In this document: one piece after another, positions 12,501 to 21,556 of the stretch
Numbering within the stretch: the stretch's first letter is position 1
Layout of the letters: every line of letters starts with the position of its first letter
NCBI RefSeq assembly: GCF_000003815.2
Contig: NC_049984.1
Span: forward strand, 17,720-69,429
Reading direction: 5' to 3'
Source of the DNA: Branchiostoma floridae
Lineage: Eukaryota > Chordata > Leptocardii > Amphioxiformes > Branchiostomatidae
DNA length: 51,710 nt
The notes under the pieces: model-generated
What the model was told of the DNA's origin: nothing
Seen by the model: only the letters and a program-made list of their open reading frames with translations
Databases searched by the model: none
Translations under genes and position numbers: made by a program

Positions 12501-15337
12501 TCAAAGATTAAAAATTCAATAACTGCTGTCCAACAGGGCCCCGTGACTGCATTTTTCCAAGGACTGAGCAAACCGTCGTCTGAAGAGGAGCCTCACGACC
12601 CCACCCCAGGGGTGGATGTTGGGACATTCCATATTCCAGGGGTGGGGGAGGTCAGCCTGTGGGATTTTGCTGGGCAGGCGGAGTACGCGGTGACCCACAG
12701 CATGTTCATGGGTGCAGAGAACACCGTCTTCATTGTGCTGTACAACATCATGGACGACAGCGAGGAGCAAGAACGACAGGTAACTGATTTTTCATTTACG
12801 TTCAACGTCAAATCCAATATGCTATATGTTACTTTTGCATAGGCCCTTATTTTGTCAACAGATAATTTGATTTTTGTGTTTTAACATAAGAGACAATACA
12901 ATCCCATGTTCCACCCCAGGTCCACTGGTGGCTGAGTTTCATCAAGTCCTGCAACCCAAACCGGCAGCCTGACGTCATCTTAGTGGCCAGCCATGCAGAC
13001 AAAGTGTCCCGAGACAGAGGTGAATAAGATATGAGTCTGTAAGGGCGTTGGGAATTTTCAACAACAGGTTTTATGCAAAATCGACATTAGCCACATTATG
13101 GGGAGAACGTTGCAATATTATTGCAATAGCTGGAATGGAAATAATACAGCTCATGCACAAGAGTAACGGAAATATATTGATAGCCTCACGTATGTTTCAT
13201 TTTGATATTGACGTTCAGGACAACGCCAAGCTGCTCACCTTCTTCGGCTGATGACATCAGAGTTCCAAGATCACCTCCACATCTCAGACGAAGTCTTCCT
13301 AATGAACTGTAAGGAGACCCGAACAGCTGACATGGACCGGCTCAAGAAACTGCTGGCCACGATGAAGAAGGACATGCTACAGGTAAGTGTGTGGTATAAA
13401 GTTGTAGCATATTATATGGGACAATGCATCAGGAAATTTGCAATTACTCACCGCCAATTAACTTCTATATAATTATTTCCTTTTGAAACTGCACAGCACC
13501 AGCGCCAAATGCCCAAACTATGCGCCGAAATCACCAAGCAGCTGCCCAGCTGGTGTAAGAAGAAGTGCAGCCCGAAGTGTCCGGTACTGAGGTGGCCAGG
13601 CTACGTGGAAGCAGTCAAAGAGATCGACCCACATGTGGAGGAGGAATTCCTGCTGAAGTCTACAAGATTTCTGGACCATCTGGGAGAAGTAGGATATTTT
13701 CCTTGTCAAAAGTGTCTAAAGAAGGGAAGGTAGGCTGTTCTAATTGTGAGATGTTCCTGAATGATTAGATCCTAATCCTGAATAAGAAAACCGAAGATAA
13801 AAACTGAAATTTTTGTGTGCAACGAACAACCTCTAACATGGCATTTCAATTCTATCATTTTATCATGTATCACCAGGTTATTGGATTTTCCCAACATTTC
13901 CCCTTATCTAGCAACACCAATGGCATCAATTCCACCCTGTGTCTGTATTGTATTGTGAAAGAGAGATATAATGATTATATATGCCTCATAATTGCAACGT
14001 TTGTTCTTCAGACTATCTTCAAATGTCCGAGTTCTTCCGATCCCATCATTGTCCTGAAGCCCAACTGGCTCTGCACAGACGTCATCGGTCCAATGATGGC
14101 ACCAGTCAACTTCCCCATTCCCCGCCCGGAGATAACAAGCGAAGACTACGTCACCAGGGCCGAGATCCAGCGCGTCTTCCAAGACGTTGCTGACGTGGAT
14201 CTCCTCATCACCCTGCTGCAAGAGTTCCAGCTCTGCCACTCCTATGACGGACAGACCTTCATCTTCCCAGGGCTGCTGACACAAACCATGCCTCCTGACA
14301 AGTGGCAACCAACACCTGAGCCAAAGGTGGTCTACTTTGGCAAGCAAGTCCAGTGTGCCGACTCAACTGACATGTTCTCCTCCGGGTTCTTCCCCCGAGT
14401 GCAGACCCGCCTGATGAGGGAGCTGGAGAATCGCCCGCTGCTGTGGAGAGATGGCGCCAAGTGTGCGGACAGGAATGTGGAAGGTCTGATCAAACTCTCT
14501 CCGGACGGTCGTGCAGTCAACATCTGTGTTCGGAGTGCGCAGGGTGACAAGGGGCAGTGTGGCAAGATGCTGCAGCAGCTGGAGAACATCATCGCTGATG
14601 TGCTGGATGATTGCAGCCCAGGAACAGGCACAGTAGAGAAGGTACTCAGCGCTCGTGCTCTGAAGGAACACAGGGAGGAATTCTACTCCTACGGCAAGGA
14701 GGAGATCAGCAAGGCAGCAGCAGAGGGCGGTACAATCCTCCATCCCACCCTCGGGTTCACGGAACAGGTCAGTGACCTGCTGTGTGTAGAGGATGAGAAC
14801 CCGCTCACCAGGAACCGCCCAGAGCTGGTCCAGGCCTTGCGGCACGTGGAGCCAATCCTGGACCGTCTCCAGTCACGCGGCATTCTCAGTGAGGAGGAAC
14901 GGGACCGGATCAAGGCAAAGGAAACTCCCCAAGACCAGGCAAGGGAACTGTTGGACACCGTGGGAAGGAAGAGCGTACAAGCACGTGAAGAGTTCAAGGC
15001 TGTGCTGGAGGAGGTGAACCCGCATGCTGCCGGACTGATCCAAGATGGCGCCAGTGACCTGCTGCGTGGAGGAGACGAAGACCCGCTCATCACGAACCGA
15101 CCGGAGCTGGTCCGGGATCTGACGTCATCCTACGTCATGGAGAGAATCCTGAACCATCTCCTGTCACGTGGTCACCTCAGTGACGAGGAGTGTGACGTCA
15201 TCAGGGCCAACAGAACAGCTCATGACAAGGCGAGGGAGCTGCTGGACACCGTGGGGAGGAGGGGCGCGGCTGCACGGCGTGCGCTGAAGGACGTCCTGGG
15301 AGAGGTCAGCCCGCACCTGGCCGAAATGGTGGAGTAA
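561..15337 (+). CDS. ANK-Roc-COR-CARD-CARD protein, gene 1 (kinase-less DAPK-like, 949 aa model)
   Basis: Spliced model, all borders GT-AG with matching phases: 561-570, 2465-2589, 2943-3044, 4374-4472, 5474-5572, 10595-10693, 11175-11276, 11922-11978, 12293-12424, 12537-12779, 12920-13019, 13219-13382, 13497-13688, 14012-15337. Residues 14-231 are ankyrin repeats, about one per 99/102-nt exon (TPLHVAS..., LLIRHGADV), ending in a half repeat GKTPLDLAENRETRRAIK. The Roc GTPase domain follows: P-loop GMAETGKST (260-268), DFAGQ (318-322), SHADK (380-384). COR spans about 445-740 and resembles DAPK1, for example VLKPNWLCTDVIG and LSARALKEHRE. Two CARDs of about 78 residues lie at 777-853 and 871-949. 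There is no kinase or death domain. The inferred role is a cytosolic GTP-regulated CARD scaffold. An alternative start is ATG 2479, and ATG 2440 would need a different 5' exon. Gene 2 is its tandem paralogue. Confidence 0.85.
1102..1954. mobile_element. Composite MITE copy 1 (PIF/Harbinger-like ends, TTA target duplication)
   Basis: The ends are inverted repeats of about 33 bp beginning GGCCATGTTGATTTGATTA on the left and mirrored at the right end (with a small insertion there). They are flanked by TTA at 1099-1101 and 1955-1957. A 3-bp TTA duplication and GGCC ends fit the PIF/Harbinger superfamily. There is no transposase ORF. A near-identical element is at 40406-41280. It lies in intron 1 of gene 1 and contains a second, hAT-like MITE. 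Confidence 0.8.
1272..1717 (-). mobile_element. hAT-like MITE nested in the composite MITE
   Basis: This segment runs antiparallel to the intact hAT MITE at 41439-41857: degenerate ends TAGGTGTGGGGACC and CCTCCCCCTA, shared interior with CAGGTCCAGGTTCAGGTCC. It is flanked by CCAACAGT (1264-1271) and CCAACAAT (1718-1725), an 8-bp duplication with one change, as expected for hAT. The same arrangement at 40580-41032 shows that the insertion happened before the host MITE spread. Confidence 0.7.
3153..3593 (-). mobile_element. Non-LTR retrotransposon 3' fragment (RT C-terminus)
   Basis: Read on the minus strand, this encodes the C-terminal part of a reverse transcriptase ORF with the Cys-His pattern CQFC...EQHFILHC followed by LMRLDKP. 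It ends near 3153 in a 3' tail containing AATAAA (plus-strand TTTATT). Compared with the matching intron block at 4560-4600, it interrupts the sequence GTTTATCACACAATAGCGG, which identifies it as an insertion. 5'-truncated and inactive. Confidence 0.65.
4681..4915 (+). mobile_element. Reverse-transcriptase fragment of a non-LTR element
   Basis: An open frame from 4681 includes QEWFSSIKNNSKLSFLSKF, typical of the region after the RT fingers/palm in lancelet-type non-LTR elements and just N-terminal to the piece at 3153-3593. It replaces the equivalent block 3705-3809 of the preceding intron repeat. It is a short remnant with no independent function. Confidence 0.45.
6153..9704 (+). pseudogene. 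Endonuclease-reverse transcriptase ORF of the retrotransposon, two frameshifts
   Basis: Starts at ATG 6153 with a hydrophobic, signal-like N-terminus (LADLMLVVTLGCCFLHC), then a 2A-like motif at 6441-6479. The apurinic-type endonuclease follows: ATANVRSL, GLTETWF, CIYRPP, TGDFNCHN and TSDHSVV. A frameshift near 6706 (GQVGGG to VALLASDQ) moves the reading into frame 2, and a second near 7850 moves it before NKAPGPDGIP. The RT domain (7840-9000) has FLDVRRAFDTVWH, GVPQGSILGP and the catalytic FADD. A C-terminal Cys/His cluster CDCGASSETVSHYLLHC ends the protein near 9704. Family functions are target nicking and target-primed reverse transcription. With both breaks, no complete protein is made. 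Confidence 0.9.
6441..6479 (+). other. 2A-like motif LLLAGDICPNPGP
   Basis: The residues LLLAGDICPNPGP directly precede the endonuclease domain. 2A peptides end in D-x-E-x-N-P-G/P and cause ribosome skipping; APE-type non-LTR elements of deuterostomes are known to carry them at this place. Here the glutamate is replaced by cysteine (GDICPNPGP), so activity is uncertain. The position after a hydrophobic leader fits the known arrangement. Confidence 0.6.
10056..10500 (-). mobile_element. Old retrotransposon 3' end shared by both gene copies
   Basis: The left edge has a TCAA-type microsatellite followed by TTTATTCATAATAAAAC, which on the minus strand is an A-rich/AATAAA tail with short terminal repeats. 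The same sequence occurs in gene 2 at about 22400-22690, where it is split by a DNA element, and resumes at 29187. It therefore predates the gene duplication. No recognisable protein domain; the right limit is approximate. Confidence 0.4.
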
Positions 15338-15481
15338 GCCGAAATGGTGGAGTAAGCCGAAATGATGGAGTAAGCCGAAATGGTGGAGTAAGCCGAAATG
15401 GGGTAGTAAGCCGAAATGGGGTAGTAAGCCGAAATGGTGGAGTAAGCCGAAATGGTGGAGTAAGCCGAAATGGTGGAGTAA
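15320..15481 (+). repeat. 18-bp minisatellite containing the stop codon of gene 1 (9 units)
   Basis: Nine units of GCCGAAATGGTGGAGTAA with few variants. The first unit is the last five codons plus stop of the coding sequence (AEMVE-stop); eight further units follow without a break in period. The unit is six codons long, so each unit repeats the same in-frame stop. Gene 2 has the same repeat with about eight units. Confidence 0.95.
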
Positions 15482-16069
15482 GCTTTTAACTATAGAAACT
15501 GTACTCGTAGTAGCATTTAGCTCTACAGATTGGTGACTTCAGGTGTTTGAATAAGTTTAAAAAGTAATCATTTTATGCGGATATTGGCTACAACCTAATA
15601 ATTTTTATTCCTTCATTCTTTACAGTGCATTATTTGGGCAAAAACAATTCAGCATCTGTGACAACAGTATTATAATACATGTACAAAACTTTTTTTTTTG
15701 ATAATCCGAAACAAATTCATCACTGAAAATTGTAGAATGTAGAGGACTGACCTATGTGTTGAATATAAACACTTATCATGGATTGGACTGTATACATCAG
15801 AATGAGAGTGCGAACCAAAGATGTACATATTCTGACAAAGAAGAGACTACAAAATTGCTAACAAACATCTCTCACTGCCGCCAACCTATTGAAGGATGTA
15901 TAATCGATTGGTCATGTAAAGTTGCTGGGACTGCAATCGTGGGTTTTTAAAACTATTTCAGTGGTGATTGACATGATGCTGTTAGAGCAAATCTACAATA
16001 ACGTATTCACACTCACTAGTTAATGCACTAGTTATTTGCATTTCTTAGTACATGGATATTCTCAATAAA
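15482..16069 (+). promoter_or_regulatory. 3' UTR of gene 1 with polyadenylation signal
   Basis: AATAAA at 16064-16069 is followed by a GT-rich stretch (TCTTGTTGTT). The same block and signal follow gene 2 (35415-35420). Conservation of the whole region between paralogues supports a 3' UTR of about 730 nt after the stop. No ORF of note. Confidence 0.6.
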
Positions 16070-16454
16070 TACAACACACAAAGGCATATATTCTGGTCTC
16101 TTGTTGTTATTTACTACAAAAGATTACATAACACATATCCACACGTTGACTATAAATGTAGGTGCTGATGCAGTTTTATTTGGGATTTCTCTTAAAGTCG
16201 GTATTTTTATGCCCCTCTCTTTATCTTTTAAGACCATGTAGTCTATGATTTTGCAAAGATGAATGGCGTAGCTGCAATGTGATCTGCGAGAAATTATTGC
16301 TTATTTGTTGACGCTTCATTTGTTTAACCATAGCATAAGCACTTAAATATCTTCCTCATGATAATGGAATAGTCGAAACGTAATCATTGACAATTAACAG
16401 ACCGAAGAATTTGTAACTGTTAGATTGCAGCCAACATCTATTATGTATTATTCT

Positions 16455-16900
16455 GTTTTCTTTAGCCAGGGTGGCTCAACTCATTGCTTTGCACACTGCT
16501 TTACAGTGAGGCCCTGGATTACACATAGTACATGACATATTAACAATACATAACTTACAAATAATACACACAAAAGACCGTTATCCATAACCATTCCGGT
16601 CGTGAGGTGAGAGGTCAGCTCTCAGTTTCATCATACGCTTAAATGTTGCAATGTTAGGAGCCGTTTTCAAAGTCATTGAAAGGTCATTCCACTGACAAAC
16701 GCCCCTGTGGCTAAACTTACGCCTTCCACATTCCAAGTGAACTTGTGACAGCTGTATTGATTGGCTTAAGCTATGACGAGTAGGGTAACTGTGAGTCTCT
16801 TATACCATATGGAATACATTGAGATATTCAGGCAGTAGTTGGTTAACAGACTTGTAAACTGTATCTGACATAGTGTACATTACAATCACAGCCAAAGAGA
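16455..16900 (-). mobile_element. CR1/L2-like retrotransposon 3' remnant
   Basis: On the minus strand the translation gives the thumb/C-terminal end of a reverse transcriptase: LYKSVNQLLPEYLNVF, then GRRKFSHRGVCQWNDLSMTL and FKRMMKLRADL, with stops between. This matches the region between RT and the C-terminus in CR1/L2-type ORFs. The corresponding place after gene 2 lacks it, so it arrived after the duplication or was lost there. Confidence 0.6.
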
Positions 16901-16974
16901 GCTGAATCTTCTTTACTAACTTGTTTTGAATTAACTGCCTAAAACACTGTTGCTGGATTTACCCACTGAAGAAG

Positions 16975-17236
16975 TACTCCGAACTTGCTTGCGATAACAG
17001 CTTCGCTTGAACGAAAACTACAAGGCAGGTGACAGAAGCTATTAAAGGTCACCGTTTCCGGTTTGGTGCACCTGGTTGAACCGTTTTGTTGTTTTGTTGT
17101 TGTTGTTGTTTTGTGGCTAGAAGAGGCCGTCTGGGTCCGCCATGTTGGGTTCTTGGCTTGTCTCGTCTCTTGGGCCGAGCCGTTAACCTCCACAGACAGC
17201 AACAGGGGACAGCTGTATGATCCACGGTGGCTGCAG
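16975..17236 (+). promoter_or_regulatory. Duplicated promoter/5' exon, copy a
   Basis: Contains TCCGCCATGTTG (17136-17147, YY1-like), a uORF at 17142-17186 and a donor after 17236 (GGTGGCTGCAG then GTAATA). The ATG that begins the MAA reading frame in gene 1 is GTG-like here. It lies 4.3 kb upstream of the first ankyrin exon of gene 2 and could serve as a non-coding first exon for it. A GTT-rich tract sits at about 17080-17113. Function is inferred from similarity to 430-570. Confidence 0.45.
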
Positions 17237-17309
17237 GTAATATAATGGTCTTCCTCCAACTGTGGTCTGAAACGCATTTGTGTTAAGCATTGTTTGAGCG
17301 AGGCGTACC

Positions 17310-17548
17310 TGTTGACATACCCCGTACTTGTTTGCGATAACAGTTTCGCTTGAACGACAATCCTAAGGCAGGTGACAGAAGCTAAGGTCACGGTTTCCGG
17401 TAGGGCGCACCTGTGTGTACCTATTTACCTGGTGGCAGGTACAGACTGGGTCCGCCATGTTGCGCTCTTGGCTTGTCCCGTCTCTTGGACCGAGTTAACC
17501 ACCACAGACAGTAACAGGGGACAGCTGTGTGATCCACGGTGGCTGCAG
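17310..17548 (+). promoter_or_regulatory. Duplicated promoter/5' exon, copy b
   Basis: Tandem copy of the preceding unit, offset about 313 bp: GCGATAACAGTTTCGCTTGAACG, the YY1-like TCCGCCATGTTG (17451-17462), a uORF at 17457-17498 and a donor after 17548 (GGTGGCTGCAG then GTATGG). It also lacks the MAA start codon. Downstream sequence 17560-17870 is similar to 20870-21110, showing a further partial copy next to gene 2. Confidence 0.45.
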
Positions 17549-17869
17549 GTATGGTTTTACTCCAACTGTGGTCTGAAATTTCAGACTGATCAAGAGCTGA
17601 TAGGGTCAAATTATCCTGGCTAGTATGGTCCTGGGTAACAGAGTTTTAGTCACAATATGAAGTATACAATGTTTCACCATCATATTGTATTACGTGTAGA
17701 CTTTTGGCGCATCCCGCCATTTTAGTTTTTGCAAAAGTGAGTTTGTTTAAGTGTACAAGTAAGTGGTCGCCATACGTAGTGACGCGTGGATACCAGAATG
17801 CACACGTTAATTTACACATGTTTCATAAACAAATAACTATATAACGCATTCGTGTTAAGCACTGTTTAA

Positions 17870-18555
17870 ACCTTAATGTTGTGGACGTGTGGACAATAAG
17901 ACGGTTGCTACTTTATCTACGTCGCGGACTTCTGCGGGACAGCGTTTATACACGTGAAAGAATTACGAAGTAATGCTTAGCAACAAGAATAAAATAGATA
18001 ATAAAACTGCATTAAATGGGGGGTAAACGTCTATCTAGTGATAGAGTTTTCAACTTGCTCCGGTTCCTCGGACCACGAGGGCTGCAGTTTTATTCAAACA
18101 GCAGGTTGAACACAGGAGTTACAAACTGAGTTAACGGTTTGATAGACAAGTGGGACGATAAACACACGGCAGGTCACATAAGGTCAAGGTCGTGACATCT
18201 TAACTAACGTTACATGTTGAAACATTTGATAGGACTGCAAAGTAAGCCGCGGACCAAAACACAAATGGCACCAAAAACACACCATTCCAGTCCTTCAACA
18301 TCCAGATTCTATTTTCCCAGATATGCATTTTTCACCGACGGTGATACATGGACGAAGTATTATAAATTGTACTGACCGTTTGGGACAGAGAAGGATTAGT
18401 TTAGTAACTATGGACAAGACAAGCATATCTGGTGATGAAAGTGTCCGGACTGCGCCGCACCTGTTTGTTGTACAGACATAGCCTGAATGCCAGCCTTGTT
18501 AGCTTGCGTTACCTAACACAGGTATGTCAGGTGTGTCTGACAATGTTTGCTCAAT
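17870..18555. other. Spacer without recognisable gene
   Basis: No long ORF, RNA gene or repeat recognised. Some similarity of its left edge to the region after 21060, consistent with duplicated upstream sequence of the ANK-Roc genes. Confidence 0.5.
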
Positions 18556-18938
18556 GAACCTGACCTGGACCTGATTCAGTATGTGAGAAGTTGTGAATGG
18601 GCGATACTCAAAACAATGGTCCCTTTTGCTACAAAGACATCTGTTTTGTGGAGTATTTGACTCCCACTGGCGTTTTAAAATTTATCAGTATGATTTACTG
18701 TAAAACTTGGTCGAAATATAAACTATGAAGGAAGACCCACGAGCATATGGACTGTTACATGTTACCTTGGAAAATTCAGCGACTGGTACAATATAAGCAG
18801 TAAATATTTGTTTTCTTTTCCAATAGGTCCAACATCCGGTCCACCGATTTTTTTCAGGTCAGGTTTTTCTGGACCGGTCCAATAAGAAAAACCGGTTTTG
18901 TACCGGTACACCGTACCGGTACCCGGTACCCACCCCTA
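18556..18938 (+). mobile_element. 5'-truncated hAT MITE remnant
   Basis: Shares the interior of the intact element at 41439-41857 (TGGAGTATTTGACTCCCACTGGCG, TGTAAAACTTGGTCGAAAT, TTTCTGGACCGGTCCAA) and a right end of the form ACCCACCCCTA. The left terminal repeat is missing. No target duplication visible. Confidence 0.6.
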
Positions 18939-19029
18939 GTACCATCTATGAGCACCTAGAAGTACCATTTATAAGCAACATAAGACAACGTGGATGCTTA
19001 GCTTATGGGCTCCACTATAAAAACAAATT

Positions 19030-19255
19030 CCTCTCCTGACTTAGAGATAAAGATTAATGATGATACTCTGGAAAGGGTTAGCTCTTTTAGATGATTGGGT
19101 GTCATACTTGATTCTAGCTTAAGTTTCACCGATCACTTGAGTGTAATGTGCAGTAAGATGTCGCAGCGCCCGCAGGACTATTAAGACGCCTCCGTCCTTG
19201 TATCTGCACTAATGTAGCAAACTTGTTGCATATAACCTTTGCTTTGCCACGTGAA
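19030..19255 (+). mobile_element. Reverse-transcriptase fragment
   Basis: Broken plus-strand translation with DDTLERVSSF, LGVILDSSLSFTDHL and LLRRLRPCICTNVANLLH, the segment just after the FADD box in CR1/L2-type RTs. Stops and frameshifts make it a fossil. Confidence 0.5.
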
Positions 19256-19298
19256 GCGACTGCTTAAACACTGCTGCTAGATTTACAGAAAGGAAAAA

Positions 19299-19614
19299 NN
19301 NNNNNNNNNNNNNNNNNNNNNNNNNNNNNNNNNNNNNNNNNNNNNNNNNNNNNNNNNNNNNNNNNNNNNNNNNNNNNNNNNNNNNNNNNNNNNNNNNNNN
19401 NNNNNNNNNNNNNNNNNNNNNNNNNNNNNNNNNNNNNNNNNNNNNNNNNNNNNNNNNNNNNNNNNNNNNNNNNNNNNNNNNNNNNNNNNNNNNNNNNNNN
19501 NNNNNNNNNNNNNNNNNNNNNNNNNNNNNNNNNNNNNNNNNNNNNNNNNNNNNNNNNNNNNNNNNNNNNNNNNNNNNNNNNNNNNNNNNNNNNNNNNNNN
19601 NNNNNNNNNNNNNN
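19299..19614. other. Assembly gap (316 N)
   Basis: Unsequenced. Sequence left of it (ACTGCTTAAACACTGCTGCTAG) resembles the start of the promoter/5'-exon repeat at about 16935, so another copy may lie partly in the gap. Confidence 0.95.
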
Positions 19615-20005
19615 AGCGGTATTTGTGATCATGATATCAGCCTGCTGCCCAGTGTCCACAATACATTGTTCTCGTCGCAACCTGAATAAACTAAAGTAAG
19701 TAAAGTTTGAACTATTAATAGCGAGTACCCTGTGAACATCACATCGGAGGACATCTGGTAGTGCTGCGTCACCTGTAATTTGCTCTTCAAGCGTGACATA
19801 AAGTATTATTGAACGTGCCACAATGATACGGCTCGAAACAATAGCCCCTGTTTACTATAGCTGCTCCCGATGAAAGGACGTCCCCACCACCAGTGTTGTT
19901 ATAGAACATGATACAGCTCTCTACAATACACCGCGGGCCCACTCTAGCAGCCCCCAAGAAAAACACAGGAGGTTCAAGTTTCCTGTGTGTAACGTAATCC
20001 CTGCA

Positions 20006-20008
<3 letters not shown>

Positions 20009-20083
<75 letters not shown>
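20009..20083. repeat. CT dinucleotide microsatellite
   Basis: About 37 CT units, followed to about 20145 by imperfect CACT repeats. Sequences at 19893-19985 and 20239-20325 around it are similar to each other, indicating a local duplication. Confidence 0.95.
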
Positions 20084-20086
<3 letters not shown>

Positions 20087-20435
20087 CTTTCACCCACTCA
20101 TTTACTAACTCTCATTCACTCACTCACTCAATCACTCACCCACTCGAAGCCATTGAACATGTCCCATTGCCCTGGTTCCGTTTACCTGTTTCGTGCACCT
20201 GTTTACCTTAGCGTTGAAAGAACATCCCAACCACCAGTGTAGTTATAGAACATGATATGGCTCCTTACAATACACCAGTCCGTGCCTGCCAGACAAACAC
20301 AGACGGTTCAAGTTTCCAGTACCGTCTGTTGCACCTGTGCTGTTTTTGTGCCTGTTTGCTCGGTGTGCGGATTTCAAAATGTTTGGATCTTCGCTTCTAC
20401 CATCTTATGGGCCAGGTTAACGGATACATACAACA

Positions 20436-20814
20436 NNNNNNNNNNNNNNNNNNNNNNNNNNNNNNNNNNNNNNNNNNNNNNNNNNNNNNNNNNNNNNNNN
20501 NNNNNNNNNNNNNNNNNNNNNNNNNNNNNNNNNNNNNNNNNNNNNNNNNNNNNNNNNNNNNNNNNNNNNNNNNNNNNNNNNNNNNNNNNNNNNNNNNNNN
20601 NNNNNNNNNNNNNNNNNNNNNNNNNNNNNNNNNNNNNNNNNNNNNNNNNNNNNNNNNNNNNNNNNNNNNNNNNNNNNNNNNNNNNNNNNNNNNNNNNNNN
20701 NNNNNNNNNNNNNNNNNNNNNNNNNNNNNNNNNNNNNNNNNNNNNNNNNNNNNNNNNNNNNNNNNNNNNNNNNNNNNNNNNNNNNNNNNNNNNNNNNNNN
20801 NNNNNNNNNNNNNN
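20436..20814. other. Assembly gap (379 N)
   Basis: Unsequenced. Just after it, TGTGTGATCAACTATGGCTAG matches the end of the duplicated 5' exon, so the gap probably hides the rest of the promoter copy nearest gene 2. Confidence 0.95.
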
Positions 20815-21556
20815 TACAGTATCCGTTGTGTGATCAACTATGGCTAGGTGTGGTCTGAAGTATCAGACTGATCGGGTGATGGGGTGAAGTATCCTGGCTA
20901 GTTTGGAGTTCTATAGTCACATTGTGAAGTATATATACAATAGTCCACAATTCCACTGTATTACGTGTAGATTTATGATGCATCCCACCACTTTCTTGGT
21001 TTTGTATAAAGGTAAGTTTGAAACACGAGTATACAAGTAGGTCGTCCCCATATTAAGTGACGCGTTGGTGCCAGAATTTAAACGTTATACACCTGATGTT
21101 TCATAGTCCATCTAACACCCGCCGCTAAGGGCGCTATTGAAAAGCTAGGCGGTCTTAAGTTTCGTCTAAGCATAATGACCTGTCAGGTTGTGTTGACATG
21201 ACAGTACCGCCCGCCGCCAGACTCTACTTTCAGGCCCGTAAAACATCGTGGAATGCTAAAAAACACTTTCCTTTCCATTAGCTCAGGAGGATTTAATACT
21301 TTTGATTACATAGACAGAATTTTGTACATTTTAGCAGAAAATAATGTAATCTTCATAACGTGTCATTATTCACATTCATTGAATAATGTTTAAATCTCAG
21401 GAACTCCAGTGTAAACCTTACATAATGATGATATGTACCTACATACACAGAGCACACATACGCACACACATAGACTTATATTCAAAACACTAGCCATACG
21501 TATAGACTAGGTACATTGTCCTTTATAAGGTTCCTGAACTACTATGTCACCGCCAG

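Noticed and set aside
13817-14011. N-terminal extension of the last-exon open frame of gene 1 (from ATG 13817)
   Set aside because: It lies in an intron with a clear acceptor at 14010-14011; the joined reading LGE-TIFKCP fits the COR domain and both paralogues share it.
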